Positions 25,871 to 34,296 of a DNA stretch of 64,000 bases are shown piece after piece; positions within the stretch are counted from its first letter, which is position 1, and each line of letters begins with the position of its first letter. The notes beneath the pieces were generated by a model that was not told the origin of the DNA, ran no database searches, and was given only the letters and a program-made list of their open reading frames with translations. Made by a program: the position numbers and the translations under genes. The DNA comes from Candidatus Kuenenia stuttgartensis. GTDB taxonomy: Bacteria > Planctomycetota > GCA-002687715 > CAIWVZ01. The stretch is from positions 1-64,000 of the forward strand of contig CAMARR010000006.1 in the NCBI GenBank assembly GCA_945860915.1. Reading direction: 5' to 3'.

Positions 25871-26581
25871 ATGACGCCCACACGCCGAATCGAAGGATCG
25901 TTTGATGTGACCCGCAGCGTCAAGTGGGCACTCGTCTTGCCTGATGGAGTGCCGACTAGCGCGGGCCTTCCCTTAGTTGTGTTTCTCCACGGCCAAGGTG
26001 AAACAGGCGAGCGACTTGAGGCGCTTCTTCCCGCGTTGAGCGGTGCGCCATTTGCACGGCTGTTCATCGACGGTCCGTGGCCCGTCGAAGTTCGTGGGGA
26101 AGCGCCCCCGCGAATCGGCGCATCTTGGTACTCGTACGTCGGTGACGATCCCGTGTTCCGCCAAGATCTGCTTCTTCGCGCGTCGTGGCTTGAAACACTG
26201 GTCCGTCACGCGGCGGCTGGCGCGCCCATCGACCTCGCCTCCGTAGGAGTCTTTGGATATTCGCAGGGCGGCTACCTCGCTAGCGTCGCCGCCCTCCGAC
26301 ATCGCGCGTTTTGGAAGGCCCTCTGCGTCACCTCGTCACGAATCAAGAGCGAGATGCTCGGCGATGAACTCCACAACTTGGCCCAGTACCCCGTACTCGT
26401 CATCCATGGCCGCGCCGACAAGGCCGTTTCATGCGAACGACAACTCGAATCAGCAGATCGGCTTCGTGCTCACGGGGCAAACGTTGCGTGCGAGATCCAC
26501 GAGGGCGGGCACGGGATTAGACGAACGGCTGGGCCGCTAGTCGTTGACTTCTTCACACGATGGCTGACTCCGCGCGAGTAA
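25871..26581 (+). CDS. Alpha/beta hydrolase (phospholipase/carboxylesterase type)
   Basis: 236 residues with an alpha/beta-hydrolase core: oxyanion loop VVFLHGQGETGERL, nucleophile elbow GVFGYSQGGYLAS (Ser about 127), acid in VLVIHGRADKAV and His in EIHEGGHGI. The layout matches the small esterase/phospholipase family (YpfH/EstB-like). No signal peptide, so cytosolic. It lies between the divergent EIIA gene and convergent acyl-CoA operon; no operon partner. Confidence 0.85.
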   Translation: MTPTRRIEGSFDVTRSVKWALVLPDGVPTSAGLPLVVFLHGQGETGERLEALLPALSGAPFARLFIDGPWPVEVRGEAPPRIGASWYSYVGDDPVFRQDLLLRASWLETLVRHAAAGAPIDLASVGVFGYSQGGYLASVAALRHRAFWKALCVTSSRIKSEMLGDELHNLAQYPVLVIHGRADKAVSCERQLESADRLRAHGANVACEIHEGGHGIRRTAGPLVVDFFTRWLTPRE

Positions 26582-26656
26582 ACGCAAGAGGCCCACTCGT
26601 TGGTGCGCCTAACTTCTCGTGGAGCTTGACCTCCCTCAAACCAAGCAATCGACTGA

Positions 26657-26866
26657 TTACACGCCAACGTCGTCGAGCGTCTCGTAAAGCAACCCGAGGT
26701 CATTGACGATCTGCCACATCGCAGCGAGTGCGGCTTTGGCATTCGCCTGAACACAGGGCGAGGTGTCCTTGGCTCCGGCCAACAACTTCAATTCGGCATA
26801 GATGGAAAGGACGTGCTGCTCGGTAGGCGTAAGTGCTCGTCCTAAAAGATCATGAGTGGGGTTCAT
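26657..26866 (-). CDS. Small helical hypothetical protein
   Basis: 69 residues, predicted mostly helical (LTPTEQHVLSIYAELKLLAG; AKAALAAMWQIVNDLGLLYE). Its ATG overlaps the stop of the PaaK-like ligase by 4 nt, so it is translated as the final gene of the acyl-CoA operon. No family recognised; a small partner or regulator of the operon is conceivable but unsupported. Confidence 0.65.
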   Translation of the reverse strand: MNPTHDLLGRALTPTEQHVLSIYAELKLLAGAKDTSPCVQANAKAALAAMWQIVNDLGLLYETLDDVGV

Positions 26867-28194
26867 CGTGGCCTCCGGTCTTCTGTCCGCTTCGCCTTTA
26901 GTTCAAATCGTGGAAGTGTCCCATGCGGTGCCCGATCCACGTTAATCCGTAGCCCTTCGTTCGCCGTAGAGAGGTCCTTCGCTAAATCGAACGAGAAGGC
27001 ACTCCAATCGAGCACAGGGTCGTCGCGTACCTCAACGCATACCGTGATTTCATCCACGTTGTTGACGCGCTCTACCACGATGCGGAATTCCTCGATCATC
27101 GGTCTCTCGCGCACAATGCTCTCGATGGCTCGTGGATACACGTTCGTGCCACGAATGAGGAGCATGTCATCGACGCGCCCTAGGAACCCGCCCTCATAAA
27201 TGTCATAGCTCCGACCGCACGAACACCGCGTGTGTGGGACCTTCATGACGAGATCGGAAGTTCGATAGCGGAAGATCGGCACCGCTCCACGACCGAATGA
27301 AGTCACCACCCGCTCGCCGCGTTCGCCGTATGGGACCGGTTCGAGTGTCTCGGGATCGAGCACTTCTTCGATGAAATGGTCCTCGATGATGTGGCAGCCT
27401 CCGGGTTGCTGCTCACACTCGAACATCATGATCGTGCCGAGTTCTGTCATTCCTGCAGTGTCGGCAGCTTTACCGCCCCAAAGTCCTTCGATAAGGCGCT
27501 TTGTCGCGGGGATGTTCCCGCCCGGCTCCCCGGAAATGATGAGACGTCGAACCTTCGCCTGACTCGGGAGGTCGATGCCCATGTCCTTCGCGGTTTGAGC
27601 CATGCGAATGGCATAGGTGGGAGTCGCGCAAACGACCGTCGCTTCCATGTCGACTATCTGCCTTACGCGCTGTTCTGTGGTCATATTGCCTGAAGGCAAC
27701 ACGAGCGACCCCATCTTCTCGCACGCGTAATGGGCGCCCCAGAACCCAATGAAGGACCCATAGGAAAAAGCGAAGAACACCGTATCGTGCGGACGGATCC
27801 CAAACCCCCAGAATCCGATTGCCCAGCACTCGGAGATCCACGCCCAATCGCGCATTCCGTCCAGCACGCGAAGCGGTGTGCGGCCGGTCGTTCCGGAGGT
27901 GTGGTGGTAGCGGATTGCGCTGCCTTTGGGCACAGCGAGGAGATCGCCGAACGGTGGGTTCTCCTGCTGCGCCTGCATCCACTCTGTGCGCGTCATGGGT
28001 GGGAGTCGGCGCAAGTCGTCGATCGATGTGACCATCGAAGGATCGAACCCGGCGGCATCGAATCGCTTTCGCCAGAACGGGCTCTGCGCGCGCGCGCGGA
28101 CCGCGACGGCCTTAAGTTTCGCCGCCTGCAATCGGCGAAGGTCAACCCGCGACATCGTCTCGGCTTTCGGATTCCAATAAGGCGACACGCTCAT
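26863..28194 (-). CDS. Phenylacetate-CoA ligase-like adenylate-forming enzyme
   Basis: 443 residues, the length of PaaK. It shows the P-loop TSGTTGRTP (about 98-106), SGEPGGNIPATKRLIEGLWG, GMTELG, YRTSDLVMKV and RVDDMLLIRGTNVYP, the markers of the phenylacetate-CoA ligase family, and a CSCG element. It would activate an aryl or short acyl carboxylate to its CoA thioester with ATP. Next to it are acyl-CoA dehydrogenase, crotonase and SDR genes, so it probably feeds a CoA-linked beta-oxidation-like route; the paa epoxidase genes are absent here, so phenylacetate itself is not assured. Confidence 0.88.
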   Translation of the reverse strand: MSVSPYWNPKAETMSRVDLRRLQAAKLKAVAVRARAQSPFWRKRFDAAGFDPSMVTSIDDLRRLPPMTRTEWMQAQQENPPFGDLLAVPKGSAIRYHHTSGTTGRTPLRVLDGMRDWAWISECWAIGFWGFGIRPHDTVFFAFSYGSFIGFWGAHYACEKMGSLVLPSGNMTTEQRVRQIVDMEATVVCATPTYAIRMAQTAKDMGIDLPSQAKVRRLIISGEPGGNIPATKRLIEGLWGGKAADTAGMTELGTIMMFECEQQPGGCHIIEDHFIEEVLDPETLEPVPYGERGERVVTSFGRGAVPIFRYRTSDLVMKVPHTRCSCGRSYDIYEGGFLGRVDDMLLIRGTNVYPRAIESIVRERPMIEEFRIVVERVNNVDEITVCVEVRDDPVLDWSAFSFDLAKDLSTANEGLRINVDRAPHGTLPRFELKAKRTEDRRPR

Positions 28195-29342
28195 CCAATG
28201 TCCTTTCCAAGCAGATCGCGCGCAATGATCAGGCGCTGAACGTGCGAAGTTCCTTCGTATATCTGCATTCCCTTCGCATCGCGAAGCATCCGACCCGATG
28301 GCGACAACGACGTGTAGCCCCGTGATCCGAGTAGGAGAATCGTTTCGTCCGCCGCCTTCACAGCGGCGTCAGTGGCGAAGAGCTTGGCAGTCGACACCTC
28401 ACGTGAATTGGCAAGCCCCTCGTCCTTGAGCCAAGCCGCCTTTAATACAAGCAGTCGTGAGGCCTCGCAATTCGCGTGCATGTCGGCGATAACGCGCTGA
28501 ATCATCTGAAAATCGCCGATGCGTTGACCAAACTGCCTGCGCGAACGAGCGAACGCGATGGACTCCTCTAGACACGCTCTCTGGATTCCCACCGCACCCG
28601 CTGCAACTCCGAGACGTCCGTGCTCTAGACCACCCATGGCGACCTTGAAACCGTTACCGATCCCCCCAACTACGTCGCCACGCTCGAGGCGCACTCCGTC
28701 AAAGACGAGTCGGGCGTGGTTGGACCCGCGGTGTCCGAGCTCTGCCCCCTCCATCCGGTATCGAGAGAGGCCGACTGCATCGGCGCGAACGAGGAACCCG
28801 GTGATGCCTTTGTGCTTGAGTGCGGGATCAACTGTAGCGAAGACCAGGATATGGTCGGCGGCACCACCATTCGTGATCCAGTGCTTCTCGCCGCTGAGAC
28901 GCCAGCCGTCTCCGTCGGGTTTGGCGTGACACGACAACGCCGCGACATCAGTCCCTGCGGATGGTTCGGTAAGCGCGTAGGCGTAAATCCGCTCGCCACG
29001 AGCGAGTGGCGGGAGATGCTCGGTTTTCTGCGCTTCGCTCCCATTGTCCAACAAGCAAAGACCGACCAAAGATCCCTGCACCGTTACGAACCCGCGCCAA
29101 GAACTGTCGACTGCGCCAAGTTCCTCCATGGCGAGGGCGTAGGACACCTTCGACCATCCCTGCCCTGCGTAGGCCTTGGGGAGCGCGCCGCCCAATATTC
29201 CAGCGGCACCAAGTTCGCGCACAACACTCGCGTCGAAGCGCCCCTGCTCGTCGCGCTCGCGCGCGAAGGGCGCGAGACGCTCGACAGCAAAACGACGCAC
29301 GAGTTCTTGGATACCGAGCTGATCCTTCCAGTTGATATTCAT
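28191..29342 (-). CDS. Acyl-CoA dehydrogenase
   Basis: 383 residues, FAD flavoprotein. Visible motifs: ALTEPSAGTDVAALS (flavin/substrate loop), HWITNGG, the R-x-QFGQRIGDFQ helix, and the catalytic base in MQIYEGTSHVQRLI, the glutamate position used by short/medium-chain enzymes. It oxidises an acyl-CoA to 2-enoyl-CoA and hands electrons to ETF, then to the ETF-QO encoded at 42.5 kb. Its stop overlaps the ligase start by 4 nt and it starts 3 nt after the crotonase stop. Sequence flavour is closest to glutaryl/short-branched dehydrogenases. Confidence 0.93.
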   Translation of the reverse strand: MNINWKDQLGIQELVRRFAVERLAPFARERDEQGRFDASVVRELGAAGILGGALPKAYAGQGWSKVSYALAMEELGAVDSSWRGFVTVQGSLVGLCLLDNGSEAQKTEHLPPLARGERIYAYALTEPSAGTDVAALSCHAKPDGDGWRLSGEKHWITNGGAADHILVFATVDPALKHKGITGFLVRADAVGLSRYRMEGAELGHRGSNHARLVFDGVRLERGDVVGGIGNGFKVAMGGLEHGRLGVAAGAVGIQRACLEESIAFARSRRQFGQRIGDFQMIQRVIADMHANCEASRLLVLKAAWLKDEGLANSREVSTAKLFATDAAVKAADETILLLGSRGYTSLSPSGRMLRDAKGMQIYEGTSHVQRLIIARDLLGKDIG

Positions 29343-29345
29343 GGT

Positions 29346-30140
29346 TCAGCGCCCTGTGAACCGCGGTGAGCGCTTCTCAACGAAAGACCGGTGAAACTCC
29401 GTGTGGTCGGCACCAAGCATCATCAAAGCCTGAGCTTGTGCCTCTGCTTCGAGTGCCGGGCCGAGTTCCATCGTCCATTCGGCCTCGATCATCTTCTTGG
29501 TCATGCGCAGCGCCCCGAGCGGCCCCAGCGCGAGACGCTCGGCGAGCGCGCGAGCCCTCGGCATGACTTCGGTCACAGGAACGACCTCATTGGCGAGTCC
29601 AATGGATAGCGCCCGCTCCGCAGCAACGGGATCTCCGAGCATCAGGATCTCGGTAGCTCTCGCTGTCCCAACGACGCGCGGCAGAAGATAGCCGGCTCCC
29701 ATGTCGGCACCTGTCAAACCCACTTTCGTAAACAGGAACGCGATGGTCGCCTCCTTGGAGAAGATGCGGAAGTCTGACGCCAATGCGATGACTGCGCCTG
29801 CGCCCGCCGCAGTTCCGTTGATGGCCGAGATAATCGGGCGGTCAAAGCGACGCATGTTGCCGATGAGTTCACCCGTCATGCGAGTGAAGGCCAGCACGTC
29901 GGCCATCGGCTTTCCCTGAAGTGCGCCGATGATCTCGTGAACGTCGCCGCCCGAGCAGAATCCGCGGCCCTCACCGGTGATCACAACAACCGAAGACGCG
30001 CCGCTCTTCTGTTCGTCAGCGAACCAATCGGTCAGTTGTCGGTAGAGCGCGAACGTCAGAGCATTGAGCCGGGACGGCCGGCAGAGGGTCAGCGTTGTCA
30101 CACCCCCCTGACGATCGACGATGAGTTCTGGGTTGGCCAT
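29346..30140 (-). CDS. Enoyl-CoA hydratase/isomerase (crotonase) family protein
   Basis: 264 residues of crotonase fold with oxyanion-hole segments GEGRGFCSGGD and ISAINGTAAGAGAVIALASD. At the catalytic positions the usual two Glu of hydratases are not apparent; instead TKVGLTGADMGAGYLLPR carries an Asp at the place occupied by the PaaG-type isomerase Asp. An isomerase or other crotonase reaction is therefore at least as likely as simple hydration. Second CoA enzyme of the operon, 51 bp after the SDR gene. Confidence 0.88.
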   Translation of the reverse strand: MANPELIVDRQGGVTTLTLCRPSRLNALTFALYRQLTDWFADEQKSGASSVVVITGEGRGFCSGGDVHEIIGALQGKPMADVLAFTRMTGELIGNMRRFDRPIISAINGTAAGAGAVIALASDFRIFSKEATIAFLFTKVGLTGADMGAGYLLPRVVGTARATEILMLGDPVAAERALSIGLANEVVPVTEVMPRARALAERLALGPLGALRMTKKMIEAEWTMELGPALEAEAQAQALMMLGADHTEFHRSFVEKRSPRFTGR

Positions 30141-30191
30141 GTCAGCGGAATCGTACCCGAGCGCGGGGATCTTCGACGTCTTCGGGCCGTC

Positions 30192-30980
30192 TCAGCGCGG
30201 CTGGGTTCCGCCGTCGATCGGGATGCACGCGCCCGACACCGCTGCGCCCCCTTCGCCGACGAGCCACATCACGGCATCTGCAACCTCGTCCGCCGAGACC
30301 AAGCGCCCCAACGGGTTGTAGGCGGCGAGGATACCCCGAGCCTCGGCGACCGACCGGCCTGTCGCCTTCTGAATCGTTGCGGCGGCATCGGCGACCATGT
30401 CGGTATCGGCAAATCCCGGAGCGAGCGCATTCACCGTGACGCCATCCGCGAGGAGCTCGGCGGCGAGACTTCGGGTAAGGCCAGCAACCGCATGCTTGCT
30501 CGCGACGTAGAGCGTGTTGTAGCGGAAGCCTCGCAGAGCCGCGACACTCGCAATATGAACGATTCGGCCCCACTTCGCAGCCTGCATCGCAGGGGCGGTC
30601 GCCCGCGCGAGCAGCCACGCCGCATGGAGGTTGATCGCCATGACCGCGTCAAGGTCTTCATCGGTCATTGTCTCGCACTTGCCAGACCAAGCCTTGCCCG
30701 CAGCGTGCACAACGATCTCGGGCGTGCCGAGCGTGGCCTTCACGTGTCGGACGAGACGGACGACATCGGATTCCTGGGTGACGTCGCACGGGAACGCGGT
30801 CGCCTCGCCCCCCGATTCATCAATCTCCCGTACCACTCGATCCAATGGCTCCGGACGTCGGCCGGTTACGGCGACGCGAGCGCCAGACTCGGCCAACTTC
30901 AACGCGATCGCTCGCCCGATGCCGGTGCCGCCTCCCGTGACGAGTGCGACACGTCCAATGGGCTCTGTTCGAATCGTCAT
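30192..30980 (-). CDS. Short-chain dehydrogenase/reductase (FabG-like)
   Basis: 262 residues from ATG 30980, 5 bp after the Nif3 stop; the frame runs to 31046 but the first 22 codons overlap Nif3. Classical SDR marks: TGGGTGIGRAIAL cofactor loop, VHAAGKAW (NAG-like), the SVAAL serine, YVASKHAV (YxxxK) and PGFADTDM. A 3-hydroxyacyl-CoA dehydrogenase or 3-oxoacyl reductase role fits the operon, which otherwise lacks a HAD-type dehydrogenase. A thiolase is not present locally. Confidence 0.9.
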   Translation of the reverse strand: MTIRTEPIGRVALVTGGGTGIGRAIALKLAESGARVAVTGRRPEPLDRVVREIDESGGEATAFPCDVTQESDVVRLVRHVKATLGTPEIVVHAAGKAWSGKCETMTDEDLDAVMAINLHAAWLLARATAPAMQAAKWGRIVHIASVAALRGFRYNTLYVASKHAVAGLTRSLAAELLADGVTVNALAPGFADTDMVADAAATIQKATGRSVAEARGILAAYNPLGRLVSADEVADAVMWLVGEGGAAVSGACIPIDGGTQPR

Positions 30981-30985
30981 GGTGA

Positions 30986-31762
30986 TCAGACTGGGTTTTC
31001 GATGTCGACAAAAGTCGCTTCGACACCGAGGTTGTTTGTAATCCACGTGGCGAGTGCCCGTGGTCCGACGCGCTCCGAGGCATGGTGACCCACCGAAAGA
31101 AAGTGAATCCCCTCCTCCTGCGCGAGATGAAACTGGGCTTCCGAAACCTCGCCGGTCACGAAGGCGTCGAGCTTGTCCTCAACCGCTATTGCCAAGTCAC
31201 CTTGCGCCGCTCCCGACACCATTCCCACTGTCGAGATCTTGCGGGGGCCGTGCATGAACGAGACAGGCGGACGGCCGTAGTAAGCCGCGACGCGGTGTGC
31301 GAAGGCTTCGGAAGTCACCGGCACTTCGAAACGCCCCTTCCATCCGATGGGCGTTCCTTTGTGGGACGCAAACGGAGCGAGGTCAATCAGCCCCAGATCG
31401 CGCAGTGCCGGGGCGTTGTTTCCGACTTCTGGGTGTCGGTCGAGTGGAAGATGATATCCGAGCAGAGTTATGCCGTGGTCGAGCAATGCCTCAACCCGGC
31501 GTTTGTGACTTCCTCGGACGAGTGGGACCGTACCATTCCAGAAGATCCCATGGTGGACCACCAGAGCATCCGCACCTTTGGCGGCGGCTTCTAGGATGAG
31601 AGCCAAGGATGCTGTCACTCCCGTGACGACGACACGAATTTCGTCCTTACCTTCGACCTGAAGCCCATTCGGGCAATAGTCGGTGAAAAGCCGGGGCGTC
31701 AGGAGCTCGTCGAGGCGCGCAATGAAGACGTCACGGTGCATGGATGGATTGTCCGCCCCCAT
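30986..31762 (-). CDS. Nif3-like dinuclear metal centre protein
   Basis: 258 residues of the Nif3/YbgI family (often annotated GTP cyclohydrolase type 2-like): FTDYCPNGLQVEG, VTGVTASLALILEAA, DALVVHHGIFWNG (metal-binding HH), LLGYHLPLDRHPEVGNN and the C-terminal LSVGHHASERVG with another metal ligand pair. Function in bacteria is uncertain. ATG 31762 is taken; ATG 31741 (MHRDVF) is an equally plausible start. TAGGTT lies 12 nt upstream of 31762. It is the first gene on this strand before the acyl-CoA operon. Confidence 0.9.
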   Translation of the reverse strand: MGADNPSMHRDVFIARLDELLTPRLFTDYCPNGLQVEGKDEIRVVVTGVTASLALILEAAAKGADALVVHHGIFWNGTVPLVRGSHKRRVEALLDHGITLLGYHLPLDRHPEVGNNAPALRDLGLIDLAPFASHKGTPIGWKGRFEVPVTSEAFAHRVAAYYGRPPVSFMHGPRKISTVGMVSGAAQGDLAIAVEDKLDAFVTGEVSEAQFHLAQEEGIHFLSVGHHASERVGPRALATWITNNLGVEATFVDIENPV

Positions 31763-31856
31763 CGCCGCGCACGCAACCTACGCCGAGCAGCCAGTCTCCT
31801 TCGCGCATCGCGAACCGGCAGATCCGCACTCCTACCCCGCGAGGCCTACGGCAGCG

Positions 31857-31862
31857 TATGAT
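31857..31862 (+). promoter_or_regulatory. -10-like TATGAT upstream of the first selenoprotein gene
   Basis: TATGAT lies 22 nt before the ATG at 31885; the intervening leader carries AAAGGA, so this transcript is predicted to be conventionally led. No clear -35 box. Confidence 0.33.
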
Positions 31863-31884
31863 GTGCCTCTACGAAAGGACCCTT

Positions 31885-32997
31885 ATGAGGAAACTCATCG
31901 TGCTGGGGTTCCTGTTTCTGTTCGGAGTTGGGCCCGCGCTCTTTGCGCAAGACTCACCACTGGATCCTGCCGCGGAATACAAGTCCTTGTCGGACGCGTA
32001 CCGCCAGGCCTCGGTTGAGTTCAGCAAAGTTGTGAGGACCGCACCTCCCGCAGAAATGGCAACTCTCTACAACGACCGGGAGAAAAATCCGGTCTACAAG
32101 TTCCTGCCGAAGTACGAAGCGCTCGCGGCCAAGTCCAAAGGGACAGAGGTCAGCTTCCGGTCATGGCAGTTCGTTTTTGGCAACCGCATGCGGTTCACAG
32201 CTGAGGAAGCGACCAGTTGGGAGAGGAAGTCCGTCGAAGGAATCCTCGAACACGTCGATCAGGACTACTTCGCTGAGTTCGTTGCACGTCTCGGCGGATC
32301 AGGTTTAGACCCCAAGGTCACGGACTCTATCATGGCGAAGGCCGACGTCTCGAAGAGCATCGCGGTTCGCACGGCGACTCTCTATTCGAGGGGCGCGCGC
32401 CTCTACGGTGGTTCTCGCGATGGATCCGATGCGGCGTCTAAGGCAAAGGGCCGGGCGATCCTCGAATCGATTCAGAAGGACCCCGCGATGTCCGCGGTCA
32501 AAGTTTCGAATACGACCTACGGCAAGCGGATCGAAGGCATGTTCTTCAAAGAGGACAACCTTTCGATCGGCAAGGTCGCTCCCGACTTCGAGGCCAAAGA
32601 CCAGGATGACAAGCCTTGGAAGCTCTCCGACTACCGCGGCAACGTGGTGGTGGTGGACTTCTGGGGCTTCTGGTGAGGCCCTTGCGTCTCGATGCTCCCG
32701 CACGAGAAGGAAATGGTTGCTCGCAAGAAGAACCAACCCTTCGCACTGCTCGGGATCTCGAGTGATACGGACCGTGAGTCCGCAATCAAACGCATGAAGG
32801 CTGAGGGAATCACGTGGCGCCAAGCGATGGAAGGCTCGACCTCGGGCCCGCTCGCCACGAAATGGGATGTCCATGGATGGCCGACGATCTTCGTACTCGA
32901 TCACAAGGGCGTGATCCGATTCCAGGACCTCCGCGGAGAAGAGCTCGAGAAAGCGGTGGATGAACTTCTGAAGGAAGTTCCCGCTCCGGCGAAGTAG
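31885..32997 (+). CDS. Exported TlpA-like thioredoxin, probable selenoprotein (UGPC active site)
   Basis: 370 residues if UGA 32674-32676 is read as selenocysteine (residue 264). Signal peptide MRKLIVLGFLFLFGVGPALFAQ; helical region about 25-220 with no known domain; TlpA/AhpC-type redoxin from LSIGKVAPDF (226) through DFWGFW-U-GPC and cis-Pro HGWPTIFVLD (about 333). The frame before and after the UGA is one frame, and the redoxin fold needs both halves. In thioredoxins the UGA position is the nucleophilic Cys. AAAGGA precedes the ATG at 31885. Role: periplasmic disulfide or peroxide chemistry. Tandem paralogue downstream. Confidence 0.85.
32674..32676 (+). other. In-frame UGA read as selenocysteine (first redoxin)
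   Basis: TGA stands where WCxxC thioredoxins have the first Cys: FW-UGA-G-P-C. Cys codons differ from TGA by one base. Translation continues in the same frame for 106 codons with a normal redoxin C-terminus. Confidence 0.82.
32679..32710 (+). promoter_or_regulatory. Candidate bacterial SECIS hairpin (first redoxin)
   Basis: Just downstream of the UGA: short outer helix CCT/AGG, a 5' TGCG internal loop, helix TCTC (32687-32690)/GAGA (32704-32707), and an apical loop starting with G, 14 nt after the UGA. Helices are short and this was folded by eye. Confidence 0.45.
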
Positions 32998-33017
32998 CCG
33001 ATCTCGATTTTCCCACC

Positions 33018-33062
33018 CGATGGGGTCGTTCGCCAACCGGTGAACGACCCCATCGGAGTTTC
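33018..33062 (+). terminator. Rho-independent terminator between the two redoxin genes
   Basis: A perfect 14-bp GC-rich stem (33018-33031 with 33042-33055), 10-nt loop, followed by GAGTTT. It separates the paralogues into two transcripts, at least partly. Confidence 0.85.
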
Positions 33063-33077
33063 ATGAGCGCCCCGACG

Positions 33078-33083
33078 TACAAT
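33078..33083 (+). promoter_or_regulatory. -10-like TACAAT before the second redoxin, with leader hairpin
   Basis: TACAAT 42 nt before the ATG at 33120. Between them a 6-bp hairpin GACAGG/CCTGTC (33091-33108) ends just before the AGGAG ribosome-binding site, so it could influence translation. Confidence 0.33.
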
Positions 33084-33119
33084 GTCCCGAGACAGGAAAT
33101 TCCCTGTCAGGAGATCGAC

Positions 33120-34244
33120 ATGACACCCAATTGGATGGGCGTCCTCGTCTTGACGCTCTGTGTTGCGCTTCCCGTCGCCGCTCAGGATTCACGTCCTGAT
33201 TTCGCTGCGGAGTATCAGAGCCTTGAATCCGCATTCCGCAAGGAATCGCGCGACTTCCAGGCGTCGATCCAGAAGCTCTTCAAAGAGGCTCAGGCCAAGG
33301 GTGCCCAAGTTGACTACGAGAGCCTGCCGAAACCACCCGACGCCGACTTCGTTCCGAGATTCGAGGCCTTAGCGGAGCGATCCAAAGGCACAGACACGGA
33401 ATTATCCTGCCTGCTGTGGGTCTTCCAATTTGGAGGCGAGGGTGTTTTCGCGATTCTGCCGCCGAGCGGTGAGGTCAAGCAGCCTCAAAAGCAGACCGCG
33501 GACATGAAAGCAGCAGCAGCCATCATGGAGCGCCACGCAAGCTCGCCAAAGCTCGGCGACTTCGCGCAGGGCCTGATGTACCGCGGGGGCCTGCCTGGTA
33601 ATGGCGACATCGCGCGAGAGTACCTCGCGAAATTGGCGAAGGACTCACCCCATAAGGAAGTCCGAGCCTCAGCAATCACGGCCCAGCTTCTCCCAGCACA
33701 CGAAGGCGGCGACAAGGCGAAGGCCGAGCCGTTGATCGCGCTGCTGAAGAAGGACTACTCCGAGACAAAAATCTACAAGGAGCAAGTCGAGGGCATCCTC
33801 TTCGAACGGGAGTTCCTTTCGATTGGAAAGGTCGCGCCAGATTTTGAACTAAGCGACATCGACGGCAAGTCGTTCAAACTCTCCGACTATCGTGGCAAGG
33901 TCGTTTACCTTGACTACTGGGGATTCTGGTGAGGCAGCTGTGTCACGATGCTTCCCGATGAAGTGAAGCTGGTTGAACGTCTTAAGGACCAACCTTTCGC
34001 TCTCATCGGGTTGAACAGTGACGAAGAGGACCGTGATGTCCTCAAAAAGAAGTTCGCCGAAAACAAGATTACGTGGCGCAATGGCATCCTAGGCAACCCG
34101 AGTCACCCGCTTCCAGCGAAGTGGAACGTCCGCGGTTGGCCTACCCTGTTTGTCTTGGACAAGGATGGAAAAATCCAGTACAAGGGACACAGCGGCGAAG
34201 AGGCCGAAGAGAAGATCTTCGAGCTTCTGAAGATGAAACCGTGA
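33120..34244 (+). CDS. Exported TlpA-like thioredoxin, probable selenoprotein (UGSC active site)
   Basis: 374 residues with UGA 33930-33932 read as selenocysteine (residue 271). Signal peptide MTPNWMGVLVLTLCVALPVAAQ; helical region about 25-230 homologous to the upstream paralogue (AAEYQSLESAFRKESRDF); redoxin domain with LSIGKVAPDFELSDIDGKSF, DYWGFW-U-GSC and cis-Pro RGWPTLFVLD (about 341). AGGAG precedes the ATG. Same architecture and same UGA position as its neighbour but diverged throughout, so both are under selection as read-through genes. Without selenocysteine insertion both products would stop just before their active-site residue. Confidence 0.85.
33930..33932 (+). other. In-frame UGA read as selenocysteine (second redoxin)
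   Basis: FW-UGA-G-S-C, at the first active-site Cys position; the frame stays open for another 103 codons of conserved redoxin sequence. Confidence 0.82.
33935..33971 (+). promoter_or_regulatory. Candidate bacterial SECIS hairpin (second redoxin)
   Basis: Outer helix CAGC (33935-33938)/GCTG (33968-33971), 5' TGTG internal loop, helix TCAC (33943-33946)/GTGA (33963-33966), apical loop beginning G 14 nt after the UGA; an inner CTTC/GAA pairing is possible. Same layout as in the first redoxin, with an apparent compensatory change in the inner helix (TCTC/GAGA versus TCAC/GTGA). Confidence 0.48.
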
Positions 34245-34252
34245 CAGAGTTG

Positions 34253-34284
34253 CGGGGGGTGGGCACAAGCTCACCCCCGTCGTT
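34253..34284 (+). terminator. Rho-independent terminator after the second redoxin
   Basis: 10-bp stem (34255-34264 with 34269-34278, one G-U), ACAA loop, followed by GTCGTTT, starting 11 bp after the stop. Confidence 0.8.
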
Positions 34285-34296
34285 TCGAATCCACCA

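Noticed and set aside
29937-31088. 383-codon plus-strand ORF opposite the crotonase and SDR genes
   Set aside because: Arg/His-rich composition typical of an antisense frame in high-GC coding DNA; the minus-strand genes have clear motifs.
31885-34244. Two pseudogenes, each broken by a nonsense mutation
   Set aside because: Both breaks are at the same active-site codon, the second halves remain conserved and in frame, and signal peptides and ribosome-binding sites are intact.
31885-34244. Global reassignment of UGA as a sense codon
   Set aside because: UGA ends many other genes in the window, for example the kinase, kbl and pilT, and RF2 (prfB) is present.
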